DNA of 64,000 nucleotides from Fischerella sp. JS2 (GTDB lineage: Bacteria > Cyanobacteriota > Cyanobacteriia > Cyanobacteriales > Nostocaceae), in assembly GCF_032393985.1 (NCBI RefSeq), contig NZ_CP135918.1, forward strand, positions 3,720,001-3,784,000, written 5' to 3'. Below the pieces are notes generated by a model. The model saw nothing but the letters and a program-made list of their open reading frames with translations, had not been told where the DNA came from and searched no databases. Both the position numbers and the translations under genes were made by a program. Shown in pieces: positions 47,088 to 56,150 of the stretch (position 1 is the stretch's first letter; each line of letters opens with the position of its first letter).

Positions 47088-47111
47088 TATTATCAAAAAT
47101 AAAAAATACAT
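47088..47111. other. 24-bp remnant between the array and the IS element
   Basis: Only 24 AT-rich bases (TATTATCAAAAATAAAAAAT, then ACAT) separate the last repeat from the IS end. If the array is transcribed on the minus strand, this is all that remains next to it of the leader. Confidence 0.6.
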
Positions 47112-47867
47112 GGCGTTGCATAATAGCGGTATGAATTGAGGTCAATTAATCATGGAATGTCCACGCTGTGGATCTTGTCATAACCGTAAGAATGGAAAGA
47201 AAAGAGGTAAACAGAATCACATTTGCTGTGATTGTGGTCGTCAATTCATTGATGTCTATAAACCACCCAGGGGCTACTCGGATGAAATCAAACAAGAATG
47301 CCTAAAAATGTACGTCAATGGTATGGGATTTCGTGGAATTGAAAGGGTGAAAAACGTTCATCATACTACCATTATTCATTGGGTTAAACGAGTGGGTACA
47401 CAATTGGCGGATACACCAAATTCAAAGGAAATTCCGCAGGTGGGAGAACTAGATGAATTAGAAACATTTATTGGTTCAAAAAAAATAAAATCTGGTTGTG
47501 GACGGCGGTAAATCACTTTACTCAAGGTATTCTTGCTTGGGTTTTAGGTGATCGTAGTTCGACTACTTTCCAACAGTTATGGAACATTGTCCAGTGTTGG
47601 CAGAGTTATTTTTACGTCACAGATGGATACCCTGTTTACCCTTGTTTTGTTCCTGATGGTGACCAAATTGTGAGTAAGACCTACATGACACGAGTCGAAA
47701 ATGAAAACACAAGGCTTAGACATTATTTGGCTCGTCTTCATCGTAAAACTTTATGTTATTCCAAAACCGAGGAAATGCTGAGATACTCTGTTCGATTGTT
47801 ATTGCACTACCTCAAATATCGTTCTGTTCCCTTACCTGCCTAAAACATACCTTTATTCAGCAACGCC
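47112..47867 (+). mobile_element. IS1-family insertion sequence, 756 bp
   Basis: Terminal inverted repeats GGCGTTGCATAATAGCGGTA and, reversed at the right end, GGCGTTGCTGAATAAAGGTA agree at most positions. Between them lies a complete IS1-type transposase in two overlapping frames. No 8-9 bp target duplication is visible (AAATACAT left, CATCTCAG right), so the flanks may have been rearranged. Confidence 0.85.
47152..47843 (+). CDS. IS1-family transposase (InsA/InsB, made by -1 frameshift)
   Basis: Cut-and-paste/copy DDE transposase. The first frame (47152-47511, 119 aa) has the InsA zinc finger CPRCGS...HICCDCGRQF and a helix-turn-helix (GFRGIERVKNVHHTTIIHW). The second frame (47496-47843) is InsB. 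An A8 run at 47478-47485 is the slip site; after a -1 shift the join reads KKNKIWLWTAVNHF, the normal IS1 sequence. Catalytic residues are Asp101 (GELDELETF), the Asp in VTDGYPVYP and the Glu in RVENENTRLRHYLARLHRK. All are present, so the element may be active. Confidence 0.88.
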
Positions 47868-48163
47868 CATCTCAGTAACTCAAAAACTTTTTCTGGTTCC
47901 TGTTGACGTAAACTATTCAAAATTAAGTACCATTACAAAATTAATTACGCATTCTTCAAGCTATTCCCCGTTCTTTGACCTCCCCTAAATTTATTTATGG
48001 GGATTCCCTTGTGCTTTCTGCCTTCCTCTTACCACAAAGTTTAGGAAATGTCTAAAAAATAGAAAAACTCTTATATAAGAAGTTAATAAGCACAAATCTA
48101 CTTGCAGCTGTGGTTAGCAGTGGTATCATTCGGGTATTACAAAAAGTAAAGGGCAATTTTATT
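47868..48163. other. Region between IS1 and gpmI
   Basis: About 300 AT-rich bases. If the IS landed in the CRISPR leader, the distal leader and its promoter would lie here on the minus strand; it also must hold the gpmI promoter. No gene seen. Confidence 0.4.
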
Positions 48164-49762
48164 ATGACCAAAGCACCTGTTGCTCCCGTGGTGCTAGTCA
48201 TTTTAGACGGATGGGGCTACTGCGAGGAGACAAAAGGAAATGCTATTGCCGCTGCTAAGACTCCGGTAATGGATAGCTTATGGGCAGCATATCCGCATAC
48301 CCTTATCCGCACATCAGGAAAAGCGGTAGGGTTGCCAGAGGGTCAAATGGGTAACTCTGAAGTTGGTCACTTGAACATTGGCGCTGGTAGGGTTGTACCC
48401 CAAGAGTTGGTACGCATTTCTGATGCAGTAGAAGATGGTTCCATCCTCAAAAACTCAGCACTTATCAGCATTTGTGAAGAAGTCCGAAGTCGCAATGGTA
48501 AATTGCACATCATCGGGCTTTGTTCTGAGGGTGGTGTACACTCGCACATTAGCCATCTGTTTGGACTACTTGACTTAGCAAAAAGTCAGGAAATATCAGA
48601 CATTTGCATCCATGCAATCACAGATGGTCGCGATACCACCCCTACAGACGGTGTTAACTCCATCGCACTGCTCCAAGACTACATTGACCGAATCGGAGTC
48701 GGACGCATAGTGACCCTCAGTGGTCGCTACTATGCAATGGATCGCGATCGCCGTTGGGATCGGGTTCAACGTGCCTATGATGTGATGACAAAAGACAGCT
48801 CTGGCAATGGGCATTCTGCGGTAGAAGTTCTGCAAGCATCCTACGCAGAAGGTGTGACAGACGAGTTTATAGTTCCAGTCAGAATAGCACCTGGAGCCAT
48901 AGAACCAGGAGATGGGGTCATATTTTTCAACTTCCGTCCTGATCGCGCCAGACAACTCACCCAAGCTTTCGTTAGTCCAGAATTTAATGGTTTTGAAAGA
49001 AAGCTGATCACGCCACTATCCTTTGCTACCTTTACACAGTACGACCCTGAATTACCAGTAAAGGTTGCCTTTGAACCGCAAAATTTAAGTAATATTCTCG
49101 GAGAAGTAATTTCTCAGCATGATCTCAAACAGTTTCGTACCGCCGAAACTGAAAAATACGCCCACGTTACCTACTTCTTCAATGGTGGGCTAGAAGAACC
49201 CTTCCCGGGAGAAGACAGAGAACTAGTTAATAGTCCTATGGTTGCTACCTACGACAAAGCTCCGATGATGTCGGCCCAAGCAGTTACAGATGTGGCAACA
49301 GCAGCTATTGAAAAGGGTATTTATTCCTTAGTTGTAATTAACTATGCTAATCCAGACATGGTAGGACACACTGGTCAGATCCCAGCTACAGTAGAAGCCA
49401 TTGAAGCTGTAGATCAGTGTTTAGGTCGCCTGCTGAACAGCATCAGTAAAGCTGGAGGTACAGCAATTATTACTGCTGATCACGGCAACGCTGAACACAT
49501 GATAGATGAGAATGGCAACCCCTGGACGGCTCATACTACTAACCCAGTCCCTCTAATTCTTGTCGAAGGAGAACAGGCGAAAATCCCTGGTCATGGCGGC
49601 AATGTTACCTTGCGTAATGATGGCAAACTAGCTGACATCGCTCCTACGATTTTGCAGATTTTACAGCTGCCTCAACCACCAGAAATGACCGGGCGATCGC
49701 TTGTGCAATCAACAGAGTACGATGTGGAACTTTCTCGCACACCCGTGCAAGTGGGGCTGTAA
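48164..49762 (+). CDS. gpmI: 2,3-bisphosphoglycerate-independent phosphoglycerate mutase
   Basis: Interconverts 3- and 2-phosphoglycerate in glycolysis with two Mn2+ ions. 532 aa from ATG 48164, full length. APVVLVILDGWGY gives the first metal Asp; the phosphoserine nucleophile is Ser65 in QMGNSEVGHLNIGAGR. The alkaline-phosphatase-like domain follows, with NYANPDMVGHTG and TADHGNAE supplying the remaining metal ligands. The longer frame to 48110 adds residues not found in the family. secG follows after 88 bp, an arrangement common in cyanobacteria. Confidence 0.96.
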   Translation: MTKAPVAPVVLVILDGWGYCEETKGNAIAAAKTPVMDSLWAAYPHTLIRTSGKAVGLPEGQMGNSEVGHLNIGAGRVVPQELVRISDAVEDGSILKNSALISICEEVRSRNGKLHIIGLCSEGGVHSHISHLFGLLDLAKSQEISDICIHAITDGRDTTPTDGVNSIALLQDYIDRIGVGRIVTLSGRYYAMDRDRRWDRVQRAYDVMTKDSSGNGHSAVEVLQASYAEGVTDEFIVPVRIAPGAIEPGDGVIFFNFRPDRARQLTQAFVSPEFNGFERKLITPLSFATFTQYDPELPVKVAFEPQNLSNILGEVISQHDLKQFRTAETEKYAHVTYFFNGGLEEPFPGEDRELVNSPMVATYDKAPMMSAQAVTDVATAAIEKGIYSLVVINYANPDMVGHTGQIPATVEAIEAVDQCLGRLLNSISKAGGTAIITADHGNAEHMIDENGNPWTAHTTNPVPLILVEGEQAKIPGHGGNVTLRNDGKLADIAPTILQILQLPQPPEMTGRSLVQSTEYDVELSRTPVQVGL

Positions 49763-49801
49763 AAAGTTAATAATAGTGAATTATGAATGAGAATTTCATA
49801 C

Positions 49802-49836
49802 AATTCATAATTCATAATTCATAATTCATAATTCAC
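49802..49836. repeat. Heptamer repeat (AATTCAT)x5
   Basis: Four perfect copies and one variant (AATTCAC) of AATTCAT between gpmI and secG. STRR-type sequence. Confidence 0.8.
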
Positions 49837-49850
49837 AAACATTTTCTACT

Positions 49851-50084
49851 ATGACCGTTTATAACGTTGTACAAGGTATCTGGGTTTTTTCTGCAATAGC
49901 TTTAATAGTCCTAGTGTTGTTGCATAGCCCCAAAGGTGATGGTATTGGAGCCATTGGTGGACAAGCCCAATTATTTAGCAGCACTAAAAGTGCAGAAAAA
50001 ACATTAAACCAAGTGACTTGGGCTTTAACAGTTATTTTTCTTGGTTTATCTGTGGTTTTGAGCGCCGGTTGGCTCCCTAAATAG
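49851..50084 (+). CDS. secG: Preprotein translocase subunit SecG
   Basis: 77-aa SecYEG channel subunit. Two membrane helices are visible: VQGIWVFSAIALIVLVLLH (about 7-25) and LNQVTWALTVIFLGLSVVLSAG (about 51-72). The intervening SPKGDGIGAIGGQAQLFSSTKSAEK is the conserved SecG loop. The length is normal for cyanobacteria. It follows gpmI with 88 bp between, so it may be co-transcribed. Confidence 0.95.
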   Translation: MTVYNVVQGIWVFSAIALIVLVLLHSPKGDGIGAIGGQAQLFSSTKSAEKTLNQVTWALTVIFLGLSVVLSAGWLPK

Positions 50085-50089
50085 AAGTG

Positions 50090-50175
50090 TGGGGAGTGGG
50101 GGAAGTGTGAGAAGTGGTGAGGAAGACAAGAGAGACAAGGGAGACAAGGAGGACAAGGAAGACGAGGGGGATAAA
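50090..50175. repeat. G/A-rich short repeat tract
   Basis: GTGGGGGAAGTGTGAGAAG-type repeats followed by tandem AGACAAGGG/AGACAAGGA units. A low-complexity STRR-like tract between secG and the protease gene. Confidence 0.6.
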
Positions 50176-50234
50176 AAATTCAAAATTCACGCATTAAGAT
50201 TTTTTGACTTGTTTGCCTCAATGCTCATTGACAA

Positions 50235-51086
50235 TTGACCATCAACAACCAACAACCAACTACTAACATTTCAATAAGTTTAGTTTGGCGACGTTTACTA
50301 GCATTTACTGGATTAGCTGTAATCACGGGACTGCTCGTTATCCTAACTAACATGCAGTCCTTTGCTATTTCCCCCTCATCTCCCTCCACTCCCCACCTCC
50401 CTAACTCCCTACCTCTTCCCCAACCCCATCTTCTACCCCCCACACTGACACGGTGGCAAGATACAACTAATAGCGGTGACTACTTTTCTCAAGTTACACC
50501 AACGCCAGTAGGCTATTTAGTTTGGTCAGAATTTCCAGTTAAGGTATATATAGAAACACCGCAAACAATAGCTCCAAAGCAAGCCCAAGCATGGGTTAAT
50601 AGTGTCTTACAGGCTGTACACGAGTGGAATGCTTATTTACCTTTACAGGTTGTCGAGAAACGAGAAGTAGCTGATATTACTGTTATACGAAAAAACCCAC
50701 CACTACAAAAGTTGCCTAATAGCAATATTCCTCGGGCGCGTTCCGCACAAACTACTTACGATTTCTACAGTAATAAAAATATTTTATACCATCGCGTTAC
50801 TATCCTGCTCAGTCCTAGCCAAACAGGACAATACCTATTAGCTGCTGCTCGCCACGAACTAGGTCATGCTTTAGGAATATGGGGACATAGTCAGTTACAG
50901 AGTGATGCTTTATACTTTTCCCAAGTTCGTAATCCCCCACCAATTTCTGCTAGAGATGTAAATACACTGAAGCGAGTTTACGAACAACCAACTAGTTTGG
51001 GATGGACTTTACAGACTAGAGCAAGTTCAAAGAGCTTTAGAAGTTTGCTAAAATCTAAAATCCAAAATGGTTTACCTTATAGTTAG
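50235..51086 (+). CDS. Membrane-anchored metzincin-type zinc metalloprotease
   Basis: 283 aa with the zinc-binding sequence HELGHALGIWGH (His207, Glu208), which fits HExxHxxGxxxH of matrixin/metzincin proteases. An N-terminal hydrophobic segment (LAFTGLAVITGLLVIL, about 25-40) acts as signal or anchor, so the protease domain is outside. Residues about 47-75 (PSSPSTPHLPNSLPLPQPHL) are a Pro/Ser-rich linker whose DNA is a pyrimidine-rich version of nearby intergenic repeats. The start is uncertain: TTG 50235 is the only standard codon before the hydrophobic segment. The Met-turn region is not obvious. Substrate unknown. Confidence 0.75.
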   Translation: MTINNQQPTTNISISLVWRRLLAFTGLAVITGLLVILTNMQSFAISPSSPSTPHLPNSLPLPQPHLLPPTLTRWQDTTNSGDYFSQVTPTPVGYLVWSEFPVKVYIETPQTIAPKQAQAWVNSVLQAVHEWNAYLPLQVVEKREVADITVIRKNPPLQKLPNSNIPRARSAQTTYDFYSNKNILYHRVTILLSPSQTGQYLLAAARHELGHALGIWGHSQLQSDALYFSQVRNPPPISARDVNTLKRVYEQPTSLGWTLQTRASSKSFRSLLKSKIQNGLPYS

Positions 51087-51293
51087 CCCACTAACTAAAT
51101 TTAAAATTTCTTCAAGTGTATCCCACTCAGATGAAATCTGCTGTATATTATCCGTTGAGTTCAGTCATTGGTAATGGGTAATTGGTATAGCTGGTTATTT
51201 TTTTACTATGCCAAAAATTACCATAGATTTTTAACCTATGGCTAATAGCATGAATTTCTCTTAAGAACTATACGCTCCTACTCACCAACAATA

Positions 51294-52112
51294 TTATTTA
51301 TCTTCATTTTTAAACACTTGTCGAGAAGCCCACTGAAGTAAACCAGGAAATAAACGATAAACTGCCTGTGATAAATTAGCAGAACCAACAAATACTTCAG
51401 ACTTGTGATTTTTAACAGCATCCCAAATTGCATTTGCTACATCTTCAGGTTTCTCGATCACTGGATTTTGGAAAAGATTTTCAATCTGTTGGCGACGCTT
51501 TTGCATATCTTGCTCATCTTTTCCCCGAAAAATAGCCCGTTCTAAGAAACTACTTTTAATCAAATTTGGATATATGCCACAAACAGAAATTCCTTTTGGT
51601 TTTAATTCTGCATGTAGCGATTCTGTTAAGCCAGTGACTGCAAACTTAGTTGTACAATATGGTACTAAATAAGGATTAGGTACTTTACCACCGATAGAAC
51701 TCACATTCACAATAGTTCCTTTTCCTCGGTGCAGAAAATGAGGTAAAAGTTCATTGATTGTGTGAATATAACCCCACAAATTTGTATCGATAACTTTGTG
51801 CCAATCTTCTAAAGAAAATTGCTCTATCGGCCCTTCCACAAATATACCTGCATTATTTATCAGCACATCAATGTAACTATAATGCTCTAATGCTTTTCCT
51901 ACTAGTGTTTTTACTTGAGATGGATCTGTCACATCACACGTAACTATTAGTGGTGCTATGCCACTATTACTTTGGATTTGCTGTGCTGTAGTCTCTAATC
52001 TGTCAGTATGACGAGCTGTAAGTACGAGGTTATATCCTTTAGTAGCAAATAATAAAGCTGTTGCTTTACCAATGCCTTCAGAACCGCCTGTAATCAGTGC
52101 TGTAGGAGTCAT
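51294..52112 (-). CDS. Short-chain dehydrogenase/reductase
   Basis: 272-aa SDR with a Rossmann fold. The NAD(P)-binding motif is TGGSEGIG (8-15), then TCDVTDPSQV and NNAGIF. The catalytic Ser is in VSSIGGKVP, and Tyr/Lys in YCTTKFAVTGLTESLHAEL (YxxxK). R38 after the second strand (TARHTDRLE) suggests preference for NADPH. C-terminal residues (SANLSQAVYRLFPGLLQW) resemble bacterial SDRs of the DltE/YqjQ type. Substrate unknown. It stands alone and is divergent from the HLIP gene. Confidence 0.9.
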   Translation of the reverse strand: MTPTALITGGSEGIGKATALLFATKGYNLVLTARHTDRLETTAQQIQSNSGIAPLIVTCDVTDPSQVKTLVGKALEHYSYIDVLINNAGIFVEGPIEQFSLEDWHKVIDTNLWGYIHTINELLPHFLHRGKGTIVNVSSIGGKVPNPYLVPYCTTKFAVTGLTESLHAELKPKGISVCGIYPNLIKSSFLERAIFRGKDEQDMQKRRQQIENLFQNPVIEKPEDVANAIWDAVKNHKSEVFVGSANLSQAVYRLFPGLLQWASRQVFKNEDK

Positions 52113-52462
52113 ATCTTAAATCTAGAACAAACTATTCACTGTTTTTTAGTTTGGTTAAAATTTTCGATAAAAACTTCTGACTTCTGTTAGATTTTGTTAG
52201 CAAATTTAGAGTTAGTATGATGCTTTTACTCAATTATATCTCTACTTCAATGATTATATTGTTTTATTTAACTACTTTATTAACGATAAAAAACTCTATA
52301 TAATAACGTATTTATAAAAAATCTTTGTGAGTAACATAACTATCTTAAATCTATAAAATATCATTCTTTAGAATTGTTTCCAGTTTTACACTATAGATAG
52401 ATAGCACTAAGTTAATGGGTAAATACTATGAAAAGGTAATTATTTATCAAGGAAAATTAACA
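52113..52462. other. Divergent intergenic region upstream of HLIP
   Basis: 350 very AT-rich bases without a gene. It should carry promoters for the SDR and for the HLIP/crtW genes. Confidence 0.4.
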
Positions 52463-52654
52463 ATGGGACCTTATCCTACTGACGCAACTGAAAAAGCATA
52501 CAACGGTAGCGATCGCAATGCAGTTAAATTTGGCTTTACTCCACAATCGGAATTGTGGCAAGGACGTCTAGCAATGATCGGTTTTGTTGCATATCTGCTT
52601 TGGGATTTAAAAGGTTATAGCGTTCTACGTGACTTACTCCAACTCAATCAGTAG
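52463..52654 (+). CDS. High-light-inducible protein (HLIP, one-helix Cab-like)
   Basis: 63-aa thylakoid protein that binds chlorophyll and carotenoid for photoprotection and photosystem assembly. The single helix carries ELWQGRLAMIGFVAYLLWD, matching ExxxGRxAMxGF with the chlorophyll-ligating Glu and Arg. The start is ATG 52463, with AAGGA about eight bases before; ATG 52415 would add sixteen residues not usual for the family. The crtW gene follows after 73 bp, in the same direction. Induction by high light is expected from the family. Confidence 0.9.
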   Translation: MGPYPTDATEKAYNGSDRNAVKFGFTPQSELWQGRLAMIGFVAYLLWDLKGYSVLRDLLQLNQ

Positions 52655-52676
52655 AGTTTATTCTGCAACTATTTGT

Positions 52677-52708
52677 CTTGGCTTATTGTAAATGTTGTGC
52701 TAGCCAAG
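52677..52708 (+). terminator. Weak hairpin between HLIP and crtW
   Basis: CTTGGCT (52677-52683) pairs with AGCCAAG (52702-52708) around an 18-nt loop. It may attenuate, not end, transcription into crtW. Confidence 0.35.
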
Positions 52709-52727
52709 GCAACTAGTTAAATTTTAT

Positions 52728-53504
52728 ATGTTATGTACTGGATTAAAATTTATGCAGTCAGAACAGTTTTCTCATGAACTTATTGATAGCGTTATCGGAC
52801 TTTCTCTTGCTACTTTCATTATAAGTGTATGGACAGCTAGTTTAATCTTCTTATTTACAGTAAACATTTCAGAAATAAATATTCTAACGTTATTGCTTGC
52901 TACCTTCTTCCAAACTTTTCTCTTTACAGGATTATTTATCACTGCCCATGACGCTATGCATGGAGTAGCATTTACTCGCAATCTCAAAATCAATCACGTT
53001 GTTGGGACAATATCTTTATTTTTTTATGGTTTTTTATCTTACAAAACACTATTGAAAAAGCATTGGATGCATCACAACCATCCTGCAAGTGAACTAGACC
53101 CCGATTTCCACGATGGTGAGCATAAAAATTTCTTTGCCTGGTATTTTTATTTTATGAAAAATTACTGGAGTTGGGAACAAATTATCATTTGGATAATTGC
53201 TTATAACGGAATTCGTTATATATTTCATATTCCAATAGCTAATCTCACTTTATTTTGGGCATTACCTTCGCTGTTGAGTTCATTACAGTTATTTTATTTT
53301 GGTACATTTCTGACTCATCGCGAACCTCCAAGAGGTTATAGTAAGCCTCACTACGCTGAAACTATCTCACTACCAATTTGGTTATCTTTTATTACTTGTT
53401 ATCACTTTGGCTACCATCGAGAACATCACGAATATCCTCATTTGGCTTGGTGGCAACTACCTGGAATTTATAAACTCAGACAGTCATCCAATTTTAGATT
53501 TTAG
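52728..53504 (+). CDS. crtW: Beta-carotene 4-ketolase (CrtW type)
   Basis: Di-iron membrane oxygenase that makes echinenone/canthaxanthin from beta-carotene. Histidine boxes are intact: FITAHDAMHG, HWMHHNHPASELDPDFH, and CYHFGYHREHHEYPHLAWWQLP near the C-terminus. FGTFLTHREPPRGYSKPHYA is also diagnostic. There are four hydrophobic segments. The resemblance to Nostoc CrtW is strong. ATG 52728 gives 258 aa; ATG 52752 is an alternative. The last residues (SSNFRF) come from the dispersed repeat AATTTTAGATTTTAGATTTT and replace the usual end, probably harmlessly. Pairs with the HLIP gene. Confidence 0.93.
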   Translation: MLCTGLKFMQSEQFSHELIDSVIGLSLATFIISVWTASLIFLFTVNISEINILTLLLATFFQTFLFTGLFITAHDAMHGVAFTRNLKINHVVGTISLFFYGFLSYKTLLKKHWMHHNHPASELDPDFHDGEHKNFFAWYFYFMKNYWSWEQIIIWIIAYNGIRYIFHIPIANLTLFWALPSLLSSLQLFYFGTFLTHREPPRGYSKPHYAETISLPIWLSFITCYHFGYHREHHEYPHLAWWQLPGIYKLRQSSNFRF

Positions 53505-53757
53505 ATTTTGGATTGGTTCTACACATAAATCTCGGGGCTTGTACCATTAAGGAATTATCGGTCAATGTAGCAATCCTATTTGATTCGTGAGGATAGAGAG
53601 ACGAGGGGGAGATTTTCACAAATCGATAGAGGAGTGCTATAGTCTATTGTTAATACATACTGCGGACTGTTGATCTCTGCTCGTTAGCTACCCTCATATT
53701 TTCTGATAGCGACGGACGCAGACAAAGATAGCCAAGGGGGCTAATTGAAGAAGGCAG

Positions 53758-54300
53758 CTATGCTGGAGGCAGGGGCAGAAGGAGCGATGTTCCTGGGGGA
53801 TTCATACCCACCAGCAATTCGTATCCGCTAAACTTTGTTTTAGCGGGGGTCTTAAACCCAAAAGCTCGGACGGCAATAGGGCTGCTCAACCGACAACTCA
53901 ACATAGATGCCTCCTGCCCTGGTGCCCTCTGCCTTCCTCGCGCAGCGAGATAACCTGTCCAATCACCAAAAAATAAAGCGTAAGCAAACAAACCAATTGT
54001 CGTTAAACTCAGACCAATACCAAAAAAGCGAGAATCTACTAGTTGCAACAAACCATCCTTCTGCCCAGCAAATTCTTGATTAGATTCGCGTAACGCCGAA
54101 TAAGGTAATAAACCCAGCACCCCCGAACTCACTGTTGCTAAAGCAAAAGGCCAAAAAGGAAGCCATTGCATCCTACCATCAAAAAACAGAAGACCACAAT
54201 AAATAAACAGCCAAATACCAACCAAAGAAAACAAAGATAAGATGACAGGATTTACCTCTGTCCAATTAAGCGTCAAAATATTTTTTAGCAAAGCGATCAA
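53758..54300 (-). pseudogene. Truncated paralogue of the 54412-55062 membrane protein
   Basis: 180 codons open, starting at TTG 54300. Residues 1-118 match the neighbour's residues about 30-145 (NPVILSLFSLVGIWLF...GRMQWLPFWPFALATVSSGVLGLLPYSALRE...GDWTGYL). The neighbour's first helix and its last 70 residues are missing. The C-terminal 60 residues (AARGRQRAPGQEA..., FGFKTPAKTKFSGYELLVGM) come from an interspersed repeat. Both ends are therefore eroded. A residual product is possible but I treat it as a remnant. Confidence 0.65.
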
Positions 54301-54359
54301 TTTAGTAACCCATAACCCATCAGTGTACCCTGCCTTAAGCCATCCTTACAGGCGTCTAC

Positions 54360-54392
54360 ATCTGTGTTTATCTGTGTTTATCTGTGTTCGAT
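54360..54392. repeat. Tandem ATCTGTGTTT repeat
   Basis: Three copies of ATCTGTGTTT (last ends TTCG). It is the inverted form of the ACACAGAT family seen at 4334 and 14143. Confidence 0.75.
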
Positions 54393-54411
54393 ATCTCAAA
54401 AATTCAACTAC

Positions 54412-55062
54412 TCACGAATAATCCACCTGTAGTTCTGGCAAAGATGGACGTATGCACAGATATAACAAAGGGCCAAATAACGGAATTAAAGCTATCAGCC
54501 AAAATATTCTAGAACTTTTCCAACCACGCCGCGTCATATCATCCCCCAATAAAGCAGGAAATAATACACACAGTAGGCAAAAATCACAACTCATTACGTT
54601 AATAAAGCGGCTAGTTTGCCATTGCTGGACAAAATTACTCCAATCTCCTTGTCTAATACCATAGCCAACCAAAATAGCCGTCCCAATACTCAGGAAAACA
54701 CCCGTCCAACGAGAATCTAAGATTTTGATCAAAATACTCTTTTCACCATAAAATTGCGGATTTGGTTCCCTGAGAACCAAATAGGGTAACAAAGCAAACG
54801 CCCCTACAGCAAAAGAAGCAGCAATAAATGGCCAAGCTGGAACTTTTTGTCCTCTACCATCAACAAACAGGACTGCACTGTAAATAATAGGCCAGATACC
54901 CATAATATTGAACAATGCAATCACTAAGGGGTTAATACCTTGCCATTGACCAGTAGATAGATTTTTAATTAACTCAAAAGTATCGGGTTGATTGGGAGGA
55001 GTAAACAAGAAAGCATACGCAATCAATCCTATCCAAAGCAACCCAAAGGCAATTTTTCTCAT
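54412..55062 (-). CDS. Conserved multi-pass membrane protein
   Basis: 216 aa with about six hydrophobic segments: [93 protein letters not shown] and [19 protein letters not shown]. No enzyme motif. It resembles unnamed membrane proteins conserved in cyanobacteria and plants. Its ATG (55062) overlaps the hrcA stop by four bases, so it is translated as a downstream partner of hrcA. Function unknown. Confidence 0.75.
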   Translation of the reverse strand: MRKIAFGLLWIGLIAYAFLFTPPNQPDTFELIKNLSTGQWQGINPLVIALFNIMGIWPIIYSAVLFVDGRGQKVPAWPFIAASFAVGAFALLPYLVLREPNPQFYGEKSILIKILDSRWTGVFLSIGTAILVGYGIRQGDWSNFVQQWQTSRFINVMSCDFCLLCVLFPALLGDDMTRRGWKSSRIFWLIALIPLFGPLLYLCIRPSLPELQVDYS

Positions 55063-56150
55063 GAGGGATTTAGATAACTGAAAGCCTCTGATAAATACTC
55101 AGCAGCAGCAGCAACGAGTGCGATCGCTCCTTCGTAATCTAGGCGTGTTGGCCCCAAAACTCCCACGCTTCCTACCTGTGATGAACCACGGCGGTAGGTG
55201 GAAGAAATTAGACTACAGTTGCGAATTGGTTCAAGAGGATTCTCTGAGCCAATCCTCACTGTTACCGGTGGTTTACCCACTTCCTCAGTCTCATTTTCCT
55301 CAAATATTAATCGCCACAGTTGTTCTTGTTCTTCCTCCAATAGTTGGATGATAGTTTGCACTTGTTGTAGTTGGGCAAATTCTGGTTGTCGCAAAACTTC
55401 TGCCATCCCACGCACCATGATCTGTGTAACGCCTGGCGTCAAACTGCGACGACTAAATTCTGCCAGGGAATTTTTTAAGTACTCACCATAGTGCTGAAAT
55501 TCCCGATCTAAATCACTCCAATCGAGATTAGCCACCTCTAACAAACTGCGCCCACGTAATTGGTTATTTAAAAAGTTAGAAACAAGTTGCAACTCTCGAT
55601 CTATCACTTCTGGATCAAATTGTATGTCTTTGCCTTTTGGTGGCAAATCTAATAATGCTGAATGTGTTTCATAACTATCCGTGACTACGATCAGCATGAC
55701 TCGTCCGACTTCAATTTGCACCAATTGCAAATGCCGCACCATAGCACTAACATTTTGTGGTATTGTAATCAAGCTGATGCAGCCACTTAGGGTCGCTAAA
55801 ATTTGGGCTGCCCCTTGCAGTAAGCTTTCTAGACTACTGTCTTCCCAGTTCAGGCGCTTTTGCAGTGTTGCTTCTACTTGTCTGGCTAGAGTTTCCGAAG
55901 GTGTGATCAACTGATCAACATAAATTCGATAGCCAGAGTCAGAAGGAACTCGCCCAGCAGAAGTGTGTGGTTGATAAAGTAGCCCGGCTTTTTCTAACAC
56001 ACCCATAGCGTTGCGAATCGTGGCTGAGCTAACACCCAGATTGTACTCTTCTAGCAGGGCTTTGGAGCCAACAGGCTCTGCTGTGGCGATGTAGTGACGT
56101 ACTGTTGCCCAAAGAATGTGCTGTTGACGATTGGTTAGCTGGACTTGCAT
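55059..56150 (-). CDS. hrcA: Heat-inducible transcription repressor HrcA
   Basis: Repressor of groESL/dnaK-type operons that binds CIRCE elements and needs GroEL for activity. 363 aa, normal length. The N-terminal winged helix is clear: [28 protein letters not shown], then [40 protein letters not shown]. The central GAF-like domain and C-terminal [31 protein letters not shown] match HrcA. It forms a two-gene unit with the downstream membrane protein by a 4-bp overlap. I found no CIRCE sequence (TTAGCACTC and its partner) in the window. Confidence 0.96.
   Translation of the reverse strand: MQVQLTNRQQHILWATVRHYIATAEPVGSKALLEEYNLGVSSATIRNAMGVLEKAGLLYQPHTSAGRVPSDSGYRIYVDQLITPSETLARQVEATLQKRLNWEDSSLESLLQGAAQILATLSGCISLITIPQNVSAMVRHLQLVQIEVGRVMLIVVTDSYETHSALLDLPPKGKDIQFDPEVIDRELQLVSNFLNNQLRGRSLLEVANLDWSDLDREFQHYGEYLKNSLAEFSRRSLTPGVTQIMVRGMAEVLRQPEFAQLQQVQTIIQLLEEEQEQLWRLIFEENETEEVGKPPVTVRIGSENPLEPIRNCSLISSTYRRGSSQVGSVGVLGPTRLDYEGAIALVAAAAEYLSEAFSYLNPS

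Noticed and set aside
47104-47876. Target-site duplication around IS1
   Set aside because: The eight bases on each side (AAATACAT, CATCTCAG) do not match; only CAT is shared, which is not meaningful.
55118-55914. Plus-strand open frames inside hrcA
   Set aside because: Shadows of hrcA; no motifs.
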